From Candidatus Woesearchaeota archaeon (GTDB lineage: Archaea > Nanobdellota > Nanobdellia > Woesearchaeales > GW2011-AR9), in assembly GCA_016188115.1 (NCBI GenBank), contig JACPIK010000002.1, forward strand, positions 1 through 64,000: a stretch of 64,000 nt of DNA, in the 5' to 3' direction. The notes under the pieces are model-generated. The model did not search any database and had not been told where the DNA came from. It was given only the letters and a program-made list of their open reading frames with translations. This document shows, one piece after another, positions 25,731 to 34,642 of this stretch; position 1 is the stretch's first letter; each line of letters starts with the position of its first letter. The translations under genes and the position numbers were made by a program.

Positions 25731-26015
25731 ATGGAAGGAAGTGTAAAGTTTTTTAACCGTAAAAAAGGATTTGGATTCATCGCAGGCGATGATGGCAAAG
25801 AATATTTCGTGCATTTCACGGGTCTTGCAAAAGGAACATTCTTACGCGACAATGATCGAGTATCATTCGAAGGCGGAGAAGGCGATCGTGGTCTTAAAGC
25901 TACAGAAGTTACTTTGACCCAAAAAGCATCTGAACGCTCCGATGTTGCTCCTCGAGCTCAATCATCCTCTCAATCTTCCTACGATGATGAGGAAGACGAA
26001 GATCAAGACGCATAA
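25731..26015 (+). CDS. Cold-shock domain protein
   Basis: A 94-residue protein whose first 65 residues are a cold-shock OB fold: GSVKFFNRKKGFGFI carries the RNP1-like motif (KGFGFI, 12-17) and YFVHF (24-28) is RNP2. These aromatic residues bind single-stranded RNA or DNA. The rest is a disordered Ser/Gln tail ending in an acidic stretch (DDEEDEDQDA). It is a likely RNA chaperone. It is preceded by a leader with overlapping hairpins and the strongest ribosome site in the window. Confidence 0.92.
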   Translation: MEGSVKFFNRKKGFGFIAGDDGKEYFVHFTGLAKGTFLRDNDRVSFEGGEGDRGLKATEVTLTQKASERSDVAPRAQSSSQSSYDDEEDEDQDA

Positions 26016-26140
26016 ATTGTCTTTTTATTTTTTTTATTCGGTTTCTTTCTCTTTATATAGTCGGTTGCTTTGTTATCTCAATTTACAAACTAGAACTCTA
26101 ATCCGCTTTATTTAAAAACCCTATTTTAGATCATTCATCT

Positions 26141-27433
26141 ATGGCTATCACCATCGATCCTACTGCACTCACTCACTTTTTTATCGCACTCTTTTCTTTA
26201 CTTCTGGCAGCTCATACCTTTGGTTATATTTTCAACAGGTTCGCGTTACCTCGTGTCGTTGGTGAAATCGTGGGCGGGATTCTGCTAGGCCCAACATTCT
26301 TAGGATATTTCTTTCCAAATGTGTATCACACTATTTTCATCGAACAGGGTGTCCTTCTTGCAACTCTTTATTGGTTAGGATTAGTACTCTTGATGTTTAC
26401 TTCTGGCTTCGAACTCGAACGTAAATTCGATAAAGCCGATAAAAAAACGATTCTCGCTTTGGTACTTGGAACAACTCTCATTCCTCTTTTATTTGGCTGG
26501 GTCGCTACCTCATTTTTCGATTTAAACAAACTCGCAGGCCCTGCAAATAATCTAATCTCGCTAAAACTTGTAATTACTGTTAGCCTTGCTATTACTTCTA
26601 TTCCAGTTCTCTCCAAAATCTTTCTGGATTTGGGTATCATCAAAACAAGCTTTGCTAAACTAGTCCTAGCCACAGCAACAATTCATGACATTATTCTCTG
26701 GGTCTTTATTTCCATTGCAACAGGCTTAGTTACCACTGCTGCGATTTCATTTACAAACATCTTCTTTCATGTTCTCATTTCTATTCTATTTTTCTTAGTG
26801 GCATTAATGTTAGTTCCCAGAATTATCGATGCTATCGCCAAATTACAGCTTCGCCTTATTCCCCTTAATTACGAATTGCCTGTCATTGTTCTTATTCTTC
26901 TTGCATTCACTGTTATTGCCAGCTTACTTAACATTAATCTCGTCTTTGGCGCTTTCCTTGCAGGTATTGTTATTAATTTCATTCGCAATCCCCGATTTCA
27001 AGATGCCAAACAACACATCAAAGATTTCTCATTAGCATTTTTGATCCCCATTTATTTTGCCGTTGTTGGTCTCAAAATTGATCTTATCCATCATTTAGAT
27101 CTCTCTTTTCTTGCTCTCTTCATTCTTTTTGCTATTGTCGTGCAAACCATCGCTGTGCTTATCACTACCCGCTTGCTCAAATATGACTGGCTCACCAGTT
27201 TCAATTTTGCTGTCGCATTAAACGATCGGGGCGGACCATGTATTGTTTTGGCAACTGTGGCATTTGACCTAGGAATTATTAACGAGACATTCTTTGTCAC
27301 ATTAATCCTGCTTGCAATAATCACCTCATTAACCGCTGGAATTTGGTTCAAATACGTTGTCAAGAAAGGCTGGTCATTGTTGGAAAGCACTAATAAAAAT
27401 AGATCGGAATCAGAAAAACCAGAGGCTAATTAA
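26141..27433 (+). CDS. Cation:proton antiporter, CPA2/Kef type
   Basis: A 430-residue membrane protein with about 12-13 helices. RVVGEIVGGILLGPTFLG near residue 39 is the typical family opening, and VFGAFLAGIVI and the conserved DRGG loop (about 365-368) come later. It exchanges Na+ or K+ for protons. The usual C-terminal TrkA-N regulatory domain is absent; the protein ends in a short polar tail. It is transcribed alone and converges with the Trm5 gene with only 8 nt between stops. Confidence 0.88.
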   Translation: MAITIDPTALTHFFIALFSLLLAAHTFGYIFNRFALPRVVGEIVGGILLGPTFLGYFFPNVYHTIFIEQGVLLATLYWLGLVLLMFTSGFELERKFDKADKKTILALVLGTTLIPLLFGWVATSFFDLNKLAGPANNLISLKLVITVSLAITSIPVLSKIFLDLGIIKTSFAKLVLATATIHDIILWVFISIATGLVTTAAISFTNIFFHVLISILFFLVALMLVPRIIDAIAKLQLRLIPLNYELPVIVLILLAFTVIASLLNINLVFGAFLAGIVINFIRNPRFQDAKQHIKDFSLAFLIPIYFAVVGLKIDLIHHLDLSFLALFILFAIVVQTIAVLITTRLLKYDWLTSFNFAVALNDRGGPCIVLATVAFDLGIINETFFVTLILLAIITSLTAGIWFKYVVKKGWSLLESTNKNRSESEKPEAN

Positions 27434-27441
27434 TAATTCTT

Positions 27442-28464
27442 CTACTTCGTCCTTGTAATATCAAAACAAACTCTAAACACGCGAGGGGCAAACTGTCCAC
27501 ATTTTACAGGTTCATTTACGTTGACCTTATATCCAGAATCTTTACAAATCCCTAACACTTTTGTTCTCTCGGTCTCAAAATCATCTACATCTAAGAAAGC
27601 ATAGAGGTGAATCATTCCTCCAACTTTAACTTTAGGCAACGCAATAGGTAAAAATAACTCTCCTGTTTTTGGAAGAGGCATAGCAATGCGATGAAATGAT
27701 TCTTTAATTTTAGGCAAAACAAAACGAACATCTCCTTGCAATAAAGTAATTCTGTTTTCAAGATGGTTTAACATCACATTTTCCAACGCATATTGGTGTC
27801 CGAATGGATTAAGCTCAATGCCCCATACATGCTGCGCAGCAGAATGTTTCGCAATAACCAGCGGAAATGGTCCAGCACCAGAAAACATCACTAACACGTT
27901 CTCATGAGGTTTTACCAATTTAGCAATACGTAGTCGTTCATTTGCCGAACGCGCGGAGAAATACACTTTTTCCAGATGTAATTTAATTTTTACTCCATTC
28001 TCAGTATGAATTGTCTCTTTGCTTCGTTTACCCGCAAGAACACGCACTGTACGTGTGCGATATTCTCCACTATGGATCTTATCTTTGCCAACAACGGTTG
28101 TAAGATGTTTATTAACTTGTAAATATGCTTGTGCAATAATCTTTTCTTTTGTTTTCAGTTCATCTGGTATTTCTAAGATAAGAATAGACCCTACCACTTC
28201 TTGCGATTGCGGAATCAATGTAATCTCTTTGGGTGTTAGTGTGTCCTTGAGAACATCTTCAATTGTTGGTTCTTTTTTCTTTTGTGGAAATGCAAACTTT
28301 GTATCAACTACTGTAGCATTAGGAATAGTCACTTTTTTCACAATCGGAAAATACATCGATCCCATTTCTTTCATTGCAAGATAATCTTTATTAATCAGAT
28401 TTTTTGCAATGAGGTACTCTTTAACTCGTTGAGCATTTTGTAGGGATGTAAACGCAGCAAGCAT
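27442..28464 (-). CDS. trm5: tRNA (guanine37-N1)-methyltransferase Trm5
   Basis: A 340-residue class I SAM methyltransferase that makes m1G37 next to the anticodon. The Trm5 signature YFSARSANERLRI (about 173-185) is followed by the SAM loop MFSGAGPFPLVIA (about 198-210), GIELNPFGHQYALENVMLN (acidic ribose contact and motif) and RIAMPLPK, the family's catalytic-loop equivalent of NLP. The N-terminal part (1-110) is the D1-type helper region. Length fits archaeal Trm5. The modified base, position 37, is the same nucleotide that borders the tRNA intron in this genome's tRNA-Ser. Confidence 0.9.
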   Translation of the reverse strand: MLAAFTSLQNAQRVKEYLIAKNLINKDYLAMKEMGSMYFPIVKKVTIPNATVVDTKFAFPQKKKEPTIEDVLKDTLTPKEITLIPQSQEVVGSILILEIPDELKTKEKIIAQAYLQVNKHLTTVVGKDKIHSGEYRTRTVRVLAGKRSKETIHTENGVKIKLHLEKVYFSARSANERLRIAKLVKPHENVLVMFSGAGPFPLVIAKHSAAQHVWGIELNPFGHQYALENVMLNHLENRITLLQGDVRFVLPKIKESFHRIAMPLPKTGELFLPIALPKVKVGGMIHLYAFLDVDDFETERTKVLGICKDSGYKVNVNEPVKCGQFAPRVFRVCFDITRTK

Positions 28465-28507
28465 ACTGGTTCTATCTTTTCTACGCTATTTAAAGATTAT
28501 GGGAAGA

Positions 28508-29362
28508 TTACTTACCTGATAGTCTTTGCATAACTTCTGCCACTCTTTCGTGCCTAGGTGCGCCATTCGAAAGAATCGCTGCACGCAAAGCAGGAACTAG
28601 TTCTTGAGGATCATATGCTCGTAAAATCCCCTCTATAATATCCAATAAATCAGATCCTCCATTATAACATAAATCTCCTGCATCTCCCAATCCAGGGTCA
28701 ATAAATGCCCTTGCATCTAAGCGAGGATCTATGGAAGCTGTCACAACTATGCTCTCTGGAATTTGTGTAAGAACGCGTTCTATTCCTGGTTTTGCCGAAA
28801 TGACAGACGTAACCACAGTTAAGCGTGGTGTTCCATACTTGCCGGTGAGCATTTTGTATCCTTCTGTAAAACTACTTGCGGAAGCAAGCATGATATCTGG
28901 TGCAACTAAGATTTTTCCATCTAAACCATTCTCTGGTATTTGGTCATACGTAATTTTTACTCTAACACTTCCAGCTACGGCATCATAGGCACCAGCGCCA
29001 TGGTCTCTTTTTATATCCATAAATCCCACTGGGGCTTGACGAAACACATTTTGTGTTCCTTCTACTAAAGGATTAGCTGCTCGTAGAATGTTAAGAAGAA
29101 GTGGTTCCTCAATACGTAGATCAACTTCAGCAACCCCATTAACCGTGGGAATTTCATAATGCTTTAAGCCTAATCGGTCTCCAATAACTTTTTCTGCTTC
29201 ATAAGCTAAAAAAGTTCCAACTTCTCTTGCATTTACACGAAAATAATGAGCATCTCCTTGAAATAAAAAATGCCTCATGTGCGATACAAGCCTACGTATA
29301 TGGGGGCTAGTTACAGCTAGTTCAACATATCGTCCATCATATTGAGAATCCATTGCAACCAT
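28508..29362 (-). CDS. upp: Uracil phosphoribosyltransferase-like protein
   Basis: A 284-residue phosphoribosyltransferase. ILRAANPLVEGT corresponds to the PRPP loop region ILRAG-x-x-M, and DPGLGDAGDLC matches the uracil-binding signature YIxPGLGDAGDR of UPRT. The PRPP pyrophosphate motif (normally DPMLATGGS) reads DIMLASASSF, an altered version. The protein is longer than the usual 210 residues at both ends. I chose the methionine at 29362 because GAGGTG lies 6-11 nt before it. It salvages uracil to UMP in the family; the altered loop leaves the exact base open. Confidence 0.78.
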   Translation of the reverse strand: MVAMDSQYDGRYVELAVTSPHIRRLVSHMRHFLFQGDAHYFRVNAREVGTFLAYEAEKVIGDRLGLKHYEIPTVNGVAEVDLRIEEPLLLNILRAANPLVEGTQNVFRQAPVGFMDIKRDHGAGAYDAVAGSVRVKITYDQIPENGLDGKILVAPDIMLASASSFTEGYKMLTGKYGTPRLTVVTSVISAKPGIERVLTQIPESIVVTASIDPRLDARAFIDPGLGDAGDLCYNGGSDLLDIIEGILRAYDPQELVPALRAAILSNGAPRHERVAEVMQRLSGK

Positions 29363-29540
29363 AAAATACACCTCTAGTAGAATTAAACACAAATTGTTTC
29401 ATCAAAAAAGATATCCTTTCCTTCATCCTATAAAAAGATTACTAAAGTCTAGAATGGAGATCTAAATTAAGTTGTGTAATAGAAATAATTCTCTAACTGA
29501 TACTGGACAATTTATATATCTCTTTTACTTTTATCTCAAA

Positions 29541-30455
29541 ATGGCAAGACGCAAGGCTCGCAGTCGTGGCGGCATTCTCGGAAAAATGGTTCGTTTCCTA
29601 CTCAAATGTATCTTTGTCTATCCTTTTCAAGGTTTATGGTTTCTGCTTAAACAAATTTATTATATAATTCATGATCTTGTGAGTAAAGAAAAACATACCC
29701 TCCCAGAGTCGGATAAAACTGGAAAGAAAAAAGAACTCCAGAAAGGAAAAGACACGTCATCTCAACAATTGCAACCGATTGTTCGTTCCGGTTCTCTTCA
29801 TCACGATGCCGTTTCTACACCACTTCAAGAAGTGCATTCTTTCGAAGGAGATTTCGAGAAATTTGAAACAAAACTCTATACACAAAAAAGCACCATTGGT
29901 CTCATTCTCGGCGCTCGCGGAACCGGTAAAAGCGCCTTAGGTATGCGTATTCTCGAAAACATTCATGCCCAGACCCAACGTGAGGTCTATGCATTGGGGT
30001 TCAAACCTGAAAGCCTTCCTAACTGGATCACTACGGTCTCATCACTTGACGCCGTTCCCAATGGTTGTTTCCTCTTAATCGATGAAGGGGGACTCACATT
30101 TTCCAGCCGTAAATCCATGAGTGATAAAAATACCCTTCTCTCAGAACTTCTCTTTATCGCACGTCACAAAGACGTCAGTGCGCTTTTCATTACGCAAAAC
30201 TCTGCAACGATTGAAATTAATGTTCTACGTCAAGCAGACTATCTCCTCCTTAAACCCTCCAGCCTGCTCCAAAAAGAATTTGAACGCTCAAAGATACAAG
30301 ATATGTATAAAGACGTTGACGACTACTTCCAAAAGCACAAAGACACCGTTGGTTTGACTTACATCTACGCAGACGTCTATCGTGGTTTTATGACAAATAC
30401 GCTACCTTCATTTTGGAGTGAAGGTGTGAGCAAAGCATTTGCGAAAAAGAAGTAA
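29541..30455 (+). CDS. Membrane-associated P-loop ATPase, Zot-like
   Basis: A 304-residue protein. A basic start and hydrophobic stretch (about 16-47) suggest membrane attachment. Then come a polar linker and a RecA-like ATPase: Walker A GARGTGKS (124-131) and Walker B FLLIDEGG (177-184), followed by RHKDVSALFITQNS, the sensor strand. This layout resembles zonula-occludens-toxin (Zot)-type and packaging ATPases, which in phages and archaea power DNA or filament transfer. ATG 29541 starts after a TTTATATA-like promoter; the frame is open further upstream. It lies next to accessory-looking genes. Confidence 0.7.
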   Translation: MARRKARSRGGILGKMVRFLLKCIFVYPFQGLWFLLKQIYYIIHDLVSKEKHTLPESDKTGKKKELQKGKDTSSQQLQPIVRSGSLHHDAVSTPLQEVHSFEGDFEKFETKLYTQKSTIGLILGARGTGKSALGMRILENIHAQTQREVYALGFKPESLPNWITTVSSLDAVPNGCFLLIDEGGLTFSSRKSMSDKNTLLSELLFIARHKDVSALFITQNSATIEINVLRQADYLLLKPSSLLQKEFERSKIQDMYKDVDDYFQKHKDTVGLTYIYADVYRGFMTNTLPSFWSEGVSKAFAKKK

Positions 30456-30503
30456 AGTCTTCAAAGACTAAATCTTTTTTAACATATTTGAGATCCTAAT
30501 CAT

Positions 30504-31040
30504 ATGCCTCGCCCAGAAAAAGAAATGACCCTTTGTTTTCTTGTACGTCAAACTGAAACAGGCAGAGAGGTTGCACTTGCTGCGAAAAAGCCTAATCAAG
30601 ATCAAGGCGGTCAATGGTCATATGAGAATGGTTATGGTGGAAAAGTAGAAGCAAGTCAAACACTTGAGCAGGCTGCACTTGATGAAGTGCAAAAAGAGTC
30701 GACTGTCGTTGCCGTACCAGAAGACCTTCGATACCATGGCTACATTGACTTTCATGTCCATAAAGAATTATTTGGCGAAGGAAAAGGTCTTGATTTTCGC
30801 TGCCATATGTATCTTCTCGAGAAATGGCAAGGTGAACCGCAAGAAACATCCGAGATGGGTCCACCACGATGGTATCCAGTCAATAACATTCCTTTTGATC
30901 GTATGTGGCCAGCTGATCGCCACTGGGTCGAAGAAGTAGTCGCGTGTGGTATGAATGTGTATGGAGAAGTATATTTTAAACCAGAGAAGACTACCATCTC
31001 ATTGGGTTTTAGAAATAGCAATCCTGATTTAATTAAGTAA
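30504..31040 (+). CDS. NUDIX-fold protein, MTH1-like with altered box
   Basis: A 178-residue protein resembling the MTH1/MutT branch: NGYGGKVEASQTLEQAALDE aligns with the box opening GFGGKV-x-x-x-E-T-x-E. In the helix, Arg-Glu is Asp-Glu and the second pair reads Lys-Glu, with Gly replaced, so only part of the metal site is left. The later SEMGPPRWYPVNNIPFDRMW resembles the family's strand with W-F-P. It may be an inactive or altered oxidised-nucleotide hydrolase. It begins 48 nt after the Zot-like gene. Confidence 0.68.
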   Translation: MPRPEKEMTLCFLVRQTETGREVALAAKKPNQDQGGQWSYENGYGGKVEASQTLEQAALDEVQKESTVVAVPEDLRYHGYIDFHVHKELFGEGKGLDFRCHMYLLEKWQGEPQETSEMGPPRWYPVNNIPFDRMWPADRHWVEEVVACGMNVYGEVYFKPEKTTISLGFRNSNPDLIK

Positions 31041-31073
31041 ATTCGAAAAATTTCCTAACTTTTTTCTTTCTTT

Positions 31074-31856
31074 TTACTCCCAACCGATCTTCTTCATAAA
31101 CTCAGAAATAGGGTTTCTTTCAAGAACTGACGTTCGTTCTAAAAACTGTTCTTGCGGTATTCTCTGGTTGTATCTGCCTATGGGCTCCCCCCAAAAGGTT
31201 TCATTTGTTAACACTTGTGACACTAACCATTGGTCTATTCTACGATCACTCATAGCATTTTTTTGCCTTTCATCGGGTGCATTGGCCCAAGTGTATCTTT
31301 TGTGTGGAAAGAAAAAGAGTTTTCCGCTCCAAAGTTCATGATGTTCAACCCCCTCTAAAGATCCACCAATAATCGAACCTGCAATCATATACTTTCTATG
31401 TCCCTGCAAGTAAACATTCAGATTTTTATAACGATCATCATCGAAACATCCATCGTCGTCTTCAAAACATTTCGCATCGGGATTTACACAAATATCTCCT
31501 CCATCTCCCACAATTAAATGTGCTGCTCCCTGCATCGTTGTAACTTCTTTTTCGTCTCCCCAATGATCTGGGTTGGTCCAATCAGAAGTTAGTATTTGGT
31601 CTACTCTTCTTCCTTCATAATACTCCTTAGGTCTCCTTCTGTGAACCGGTTGCATTGCGATCCTTGTTATCCATAACTGCCAATCTGTGAATTTACCTAA
31701 ATCCCAATCTGCTATAACACACCCAGCAATCAATGATTTAGCATATTCCCTCTGGTTATATTCAATTGGATTTTGTGGGATGAGTATAACATGTCCTATC
31801 GCTTCTGCTACATATTCTCCCCATCCTATTGAACGCTCATCAGTAATAAATTTCAT
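31074..31856 (-). CDS. Uncharacterised protein, 260 residues
   Basis: A soluble, Trp- and Asp-rich protein of no recognised family. An acidic cluster (CFEDDDGCFDDDRY, about 133-146) could bind a divalent cation, and KYMIAGSIIGGSLEG (about 155-169) looks like a buried strand-turn. No signal peptide, membrane segment or repeats. It stands alone on the minus strand between a NUDIX gene and a TrmB gene, and the start is the first ATG in the frame. Confidence 0.55.
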   Translation of the reverse strand: MKFITDERSIGWGEYVAEAIGHVILIPQNPIEYNQREYAKSLIAGCVIADWDLGKFTDWQLWITRIAMQPVHRRRPKEYYEGRRVDQILTSDWTNPDHWGDEKEVTTMQGAAHLIVGDGGDICVNPDAKCFEDDDGCFDDDRYKNLNVYLQGHRKYMIAGSIIGGSLEGVEHHELWSGKLFFFPHKRYTWANAPDERQKNAMSDRRIDQWLVSQVLTNETFWGEPIGRYNQRIPQEQFLERTSVLERNPISEFMKKIGWE

Positions 31857-31942
31857 ACCTCATCCAAATCTACCTTATTCATAATCAATAGTAGTAGTTC
31901 TACACAACAACACTTTTAAAGAAGACAAAAAAAAGAGGTCTT

Positions 31943-32659
31943 ATGATCGAAAAATCTCTTCAAGAGTTAGGCCTAAGCCCTGCAGAAATCAAAGTATTTC
32001 TCTCTCTTTCACAAAACGGTCCCTCTTACGCAAATCAGATCAGCAAAGAAATAAAGCTTCATCGAACAAACGTGTATGAGGCTCTTGATCGTCTTAGTTC
32101 AAAAGGGTTAGTGTCATACATTAAACGTAATAATCTTACCTGGTATGAAGCAAAAGATCCTACTTACTTACTAAAAATTCTGGAACAAAAGAAACAGGAC
32201 TTAGATACTACCAAAAAAAAGCTCCAAGAAGAAATAAAGAGTCTTACCTCACTAAACAAAAATCATCTCGAAGCAGGCATTTACGTTGGCAAAAAAGGAC
32301 TGCGGATGCTTTTTGAAGATATACTTGAAACAGAAAAACCAATCTCATTAATCGCAGCACAACTTCAATTTAAAGAATTCTTTGGTCCCTATTTCGAACT
32401 CTGGCACAAGCAGAGAGCGGAGAAGAAGATTGCTATGCGTTCAATCTTTCCAAAATCAATGAAATCAAAACTTACTCAACGTCCATGCCTTCAATATAAA
32501 TTTGTAAGTGGTCAATTTACCAACCCTACTACTACCATTATCTACGCAAATAATTGTGTGCTCATCGAGTGGGGGGATGAACCCGTAGCAATAAAAATTC
32601 AAAGCGAGAAAATTGTGAAAACGCACTTAAATTATTTTAACCTGATCTGGGAGAGATAG
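31943..32659 (+). CDS. TrmB-family transcription regulator (1)
   Basis: A 238-residue regulator with an N-terminal winged HTH (about 1-70, LSPAEIKVFLSLSQNGPSY then KLHRTNVYEALDRLSSKGL) and a long coiled linker (about 80-105) leading to a TrmB-type C-terminal domain. TrmB proteins sense sugars or metabolites and repress or activate nearby genes. It is one of three family members within 6 kb (also 33777-34529 and 36662-37414). Its stop codon abuts that of the convergent BRO-like gene. Confidence 0.85.
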   Translation: MIEKSLQELGLSPAEIKVFLSLSQNGPSYANQISKEIKLHRTNVYEALDRLSSKGLVSYIKRNNLTWYEAKDPTYLLKILEQKKQDLDTTKKKLQEEIKSLTSLNKNHLEAGIYVGKKGLRMLFEDILETEKPISLIAAQLQFKEFFGPYFELWHKQRAEKKIAMRSIFPKSMKSKLTQRPCLQYKFVSGQFTNPTTTIIYANNCVLIEWGDEPVAIKIQSEKIVKTHLNYFNLIWER

Positions 32660-33496
32660 TCACTTCAGTATTTTCCTTTTCTTTGACTCAGGCTCTCGCA
32701 GATAGTTCTCAGTTGTGCTAATTGGTCTTCCTAATTCTTTTTCAGTCTCTTTTCTTGCGTTGCCAGCAATGGTTCCACCTTTCACGGAAGCAGTCTTACA
32801 TTCATTAAAACCATCAGCATCGTCTTTCTTTGTAATCTCAGTTGAAATCCGTTCACCTAGCATACCAAATAATAATTCTAGATCATTCATATGATCTCGG
32901 AGATTCTCATTTTTCAGGCTTTTGAGATCTTTGTACTCTTTTGGTGTTAAACCAAACGTTGCCTTGGAGATCTCTGCCGTTAAGATGGAAAACTCCTTGC
33001 CTTCTTTGACACCTCGTTTTTTCCATTCATCTGTCAATTCATCCCGAATCGCAATTCCTCTAACGCGCTTTTCAATCCATTCCTCCGAGTATCCTTTTTG
33101 TTTATACAACTCTTTCATACGTTTCTGAGCTAATTCGGGGTCTTGAATTTCTTGGACGCGTTGATACCCTGTCTTTGCCAACCAGAGCTTGAATGGTTCT
33201 GCTTTAGGAGAGGGGATAGATTGGATAATACGAAAAAGACCCTCAGTATTAGAACAATCAGTAGTGTAAAACTTTCCATCTGAAGAAGGTAATTTCAGTT
33301 GTCGACAAAATGTCGATAACTCAGCACCTGTAGATTCTTGCTCTCTTTTTTTGAGTCTATACCAATAGTCCTTGGCATCTGTACTATCAGTTAAGACTTG
33401 AACCGCATCTACAACAGAAAACCACCATTCATTCTCATGCCAGAGCTTACGAATCTCTTTTCCTTCAAAAATGGATAATGCTTTGTATTCGTTCAT
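32660..33496 (-). CDS. BRO-N domain protein, DinD-like
   Basis: A 278-residue protein. Residues 1-115 are a BRO-N domain: it opens IFEGKEIRKLWHENEWWFSVVDAV in two pieces and has KLPSSDGKFYTTDCSNTEG and FKLWLAKTGYQRVQEIQDP, as in phage antirepressors. The C-terminal half, including AGNARKETEKELGRPIST (about 243-260), resembles E. coli DinD, a DNA-damage-induced protein. BRO proteins bind DNA and often travel with phages and plasmids. A 17-bp element identical to one before radC lies 36 nt upstream, next to the GTATATAAA promoter box. Confidence 0.82.
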   Translation of the reverse strand: MNEYKALSIFEGKEIRKLWHENEWWFSVVDAVQVLTDSTDAKDYWYRLKKREQESTGAELSTFCRQLKLPSSDGKFYTTDCSNTEGLFRIIQSIPSPKAEPFKLWLAKTGYQRVQEIQDPELAQKRMKELYKQKGYSEEWIEKRVRGIAIRDELTDEWKKRGVKEGKEFSILTAEISKATFGLTPKEYKDLKSLKNENLRDHMNDLELLFGMLGERISTEITKKDDADGFNECKTASVKGGTIAGNARKETEKELGRPISTTENYLREPESKKRKILK

Positions 33497-33532
33497 ATGT
33501 TTTATTACTAAATTGGTGGTTTATATACTATT

Positions 33533-33549
33533 CGCGGACTTGACCAGTG
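33533..33549 (-). promoter_or_regulatory. 17-bp element shared with the radC promoter (copy 1)
   Basis: CGCGGACTTGACCAGTG on the plus strand (read CACTGGTCAAGTCCGCG toward the BRO-like gene) lies 36 nt before that gene's ATG and directly upstream of its GTATATAAA box. The same 17 bases occur at 43215-43231, 35 nt before radC. The core ACTTGACCAGT is nearly dyad-symmetric (ACT-x-G-x-C-x-AGT), as for a dimeric regulator. Confidence 0.7.
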
Positions 33550-33619
33550 TGTCCTGTGCGATTTTGTATGGGGTGCTAGAAAAGTGAAAACTATCCTTTT
33601 TCTGTGCAGAAATGAAGCA

Positions 33620-33715
33620 TGAAAAGCATAGATTTTCAGATATGAAACAAGAAAAACATAGTTTTTCTGTTCAGAAAATGTTTCATTTTCTTGAAACAAG
33701 TAGTTTCTTGTTTTC
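33620..33715. repeat. Tandem hairpin array C
   Basis: Four inverted repeats follow one another: arms 33620-33625/33633-33638 (6 bp), 33650-33657/33661-33668 (8 bp, loop ATA), 33673-33680/33684-33691 (8 bp, loop TTT) and 33693-33700/33707-33714 (8 bp with one G-T pair, loop TAGTTT). The last contains CAAGTAGTTTCTTG, identical to 14 bases in array A at 69-82. They fill the gap between the BRO-like gene promoter and the second TrmB gene's stop; no gene is supported there. Confidence 0.7.
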
Positions 33716-33776
33716 ATGAGTGGTTTCTTTATCTCTTGCACCAAAAAAACTTGTTTTCTAGCTGCGTCCAGTGATT

Positions 33777-34529
33777 TTACTCCTTCGCATTCTTCCACAT
33801 CAATTCAAAATAACCTCGAAAACTCTCTGCCATGCTCTTATCTCGTACCACTATCGTTAACGGAATCTTTGATATCAACACAAACATTACTACTTCAGGA
33901 AAAATATCGATCCAATGTGGGCTAGGAAATTGTTTAGGCAAATACCGCACAAACGTATTCTTCATTTTTGTGCGTAACTCTCCATACTTTCGAGCATCAG
34001 CGTTGTAAATAATGCGCATTCCCACATGTCGTTTTAAACGCTGTCGATGAAATTCTAAGAAATATCCTTCAAGAATTTCATTTGCTGACTTGGGACAGCC
34101 GACTGTAAGAAACGTTTCTCCTGGGTTATACGTAAGCATGAGCTCATCACGCACTGCTTTCATTGCTTGATAACCTTGGTAAATCTCTGCAATTGGTTTG
34201 TTGTCTATACTAGATCGCTGGAGTAATAGCTGTGGAAGAATGTCTTGTACCTGTTTCTTGGTTTTTGCTAACTCCTCCTCGCGTCGCTCAACATATTCAA
34301 CAATCATGTGGGGGTCATTGGCAACGAAATATTTAGTTCCTTCTTTATGGATAAATCCCACTAGCCCTTTTTCAATAAGTTTGTCTAGAATATCATAAAT
34401 TTTTGATTTGGAAACTCCGCTCTCTTTGCCAATTGGCCCAACAGTTGACTCACCCACTTTGTTCAGGGCGAGATAAACTTTGATTTCGCCCTTTGTCAAA
34501 CCTAATTTTTCTAAAAGCTGCTCTTCCAT
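33777..34529 (-). CDS. TrmB-family transcription regulator (2)
   Basis: A 250-residue regulator. The N-terminal winged helix (LTKGEIKVYLALNKVGESTVG, SGVSKSKIYDILDKLIEKGLV; residues about 8-60) is followed by a coiled linker and a C-terminal sensor domain with FHRQRLKRHVGMRIIYN. The layout matches TrmB. It is divergent from the ABC binding-protein gene across a 100-nt region containing an imperfect palindrome, so it is the best candidate regulator of that gene. Confidence 0.85.
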   Translation of the reverse strand: MEEQLLEKLGLTKGEIKVYLALNKVGESTVGPIGKESGVSKSKIYDILDKLIEKGLVGFIHKEGTKYFVANDPHMIVEYVERREEELAKTKKQVQDILPQLLLQRSSIDNKPIAEIYQGYQAMKAVRDELMLTYNPGETFLTVGCPKSANEILEGYFLEFHRQRLKRHVGMRIIYNADARKYGELRTKMKNTFVRYLPKQFPSPHWIDIFPEVVMFVLISKIPLTIVVRDKSMAESFRGYFELMWKNAKE

Positions 34530-34594
34530 AGTTCACCAATAGGCTCCGCTCTTTTTAATTCTTTCTAATGGTAACCCACTAAGGGGGGGACTTT

Positions 34595-34615
34595 GTTATT
34601 ATACTTAATAGTAAC
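34595..34615. promoter_or_regulatory. Imperfect 21-bp palindrome in the binding-protein promoter
   Basis: GTTATTATA-CTT-AATAGTAAC matches its own reverse complement at most positions (GTTA-x-TAT). It overlaps the TTATTATAC promoter box upstream of the ABC binding-protein gene and faces the divergent TrmB regulator gene, so it is a candidate operator. G runs (GGGGGGG at 34583) lie just before it. Confidence 0.45.
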
Positions 34616-34642
34616 TTCAAAGTGACATAAATGAGGTATACT

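Noticed and set aside
33508-33798. Open frame of 96 codons on the minus strand between the BRO-like and second TrmB genes
   Set aside because: It runs through the shared 17-bp promoter element and the hairpin array, has biased composition and no ribosome site or promoter of its own.
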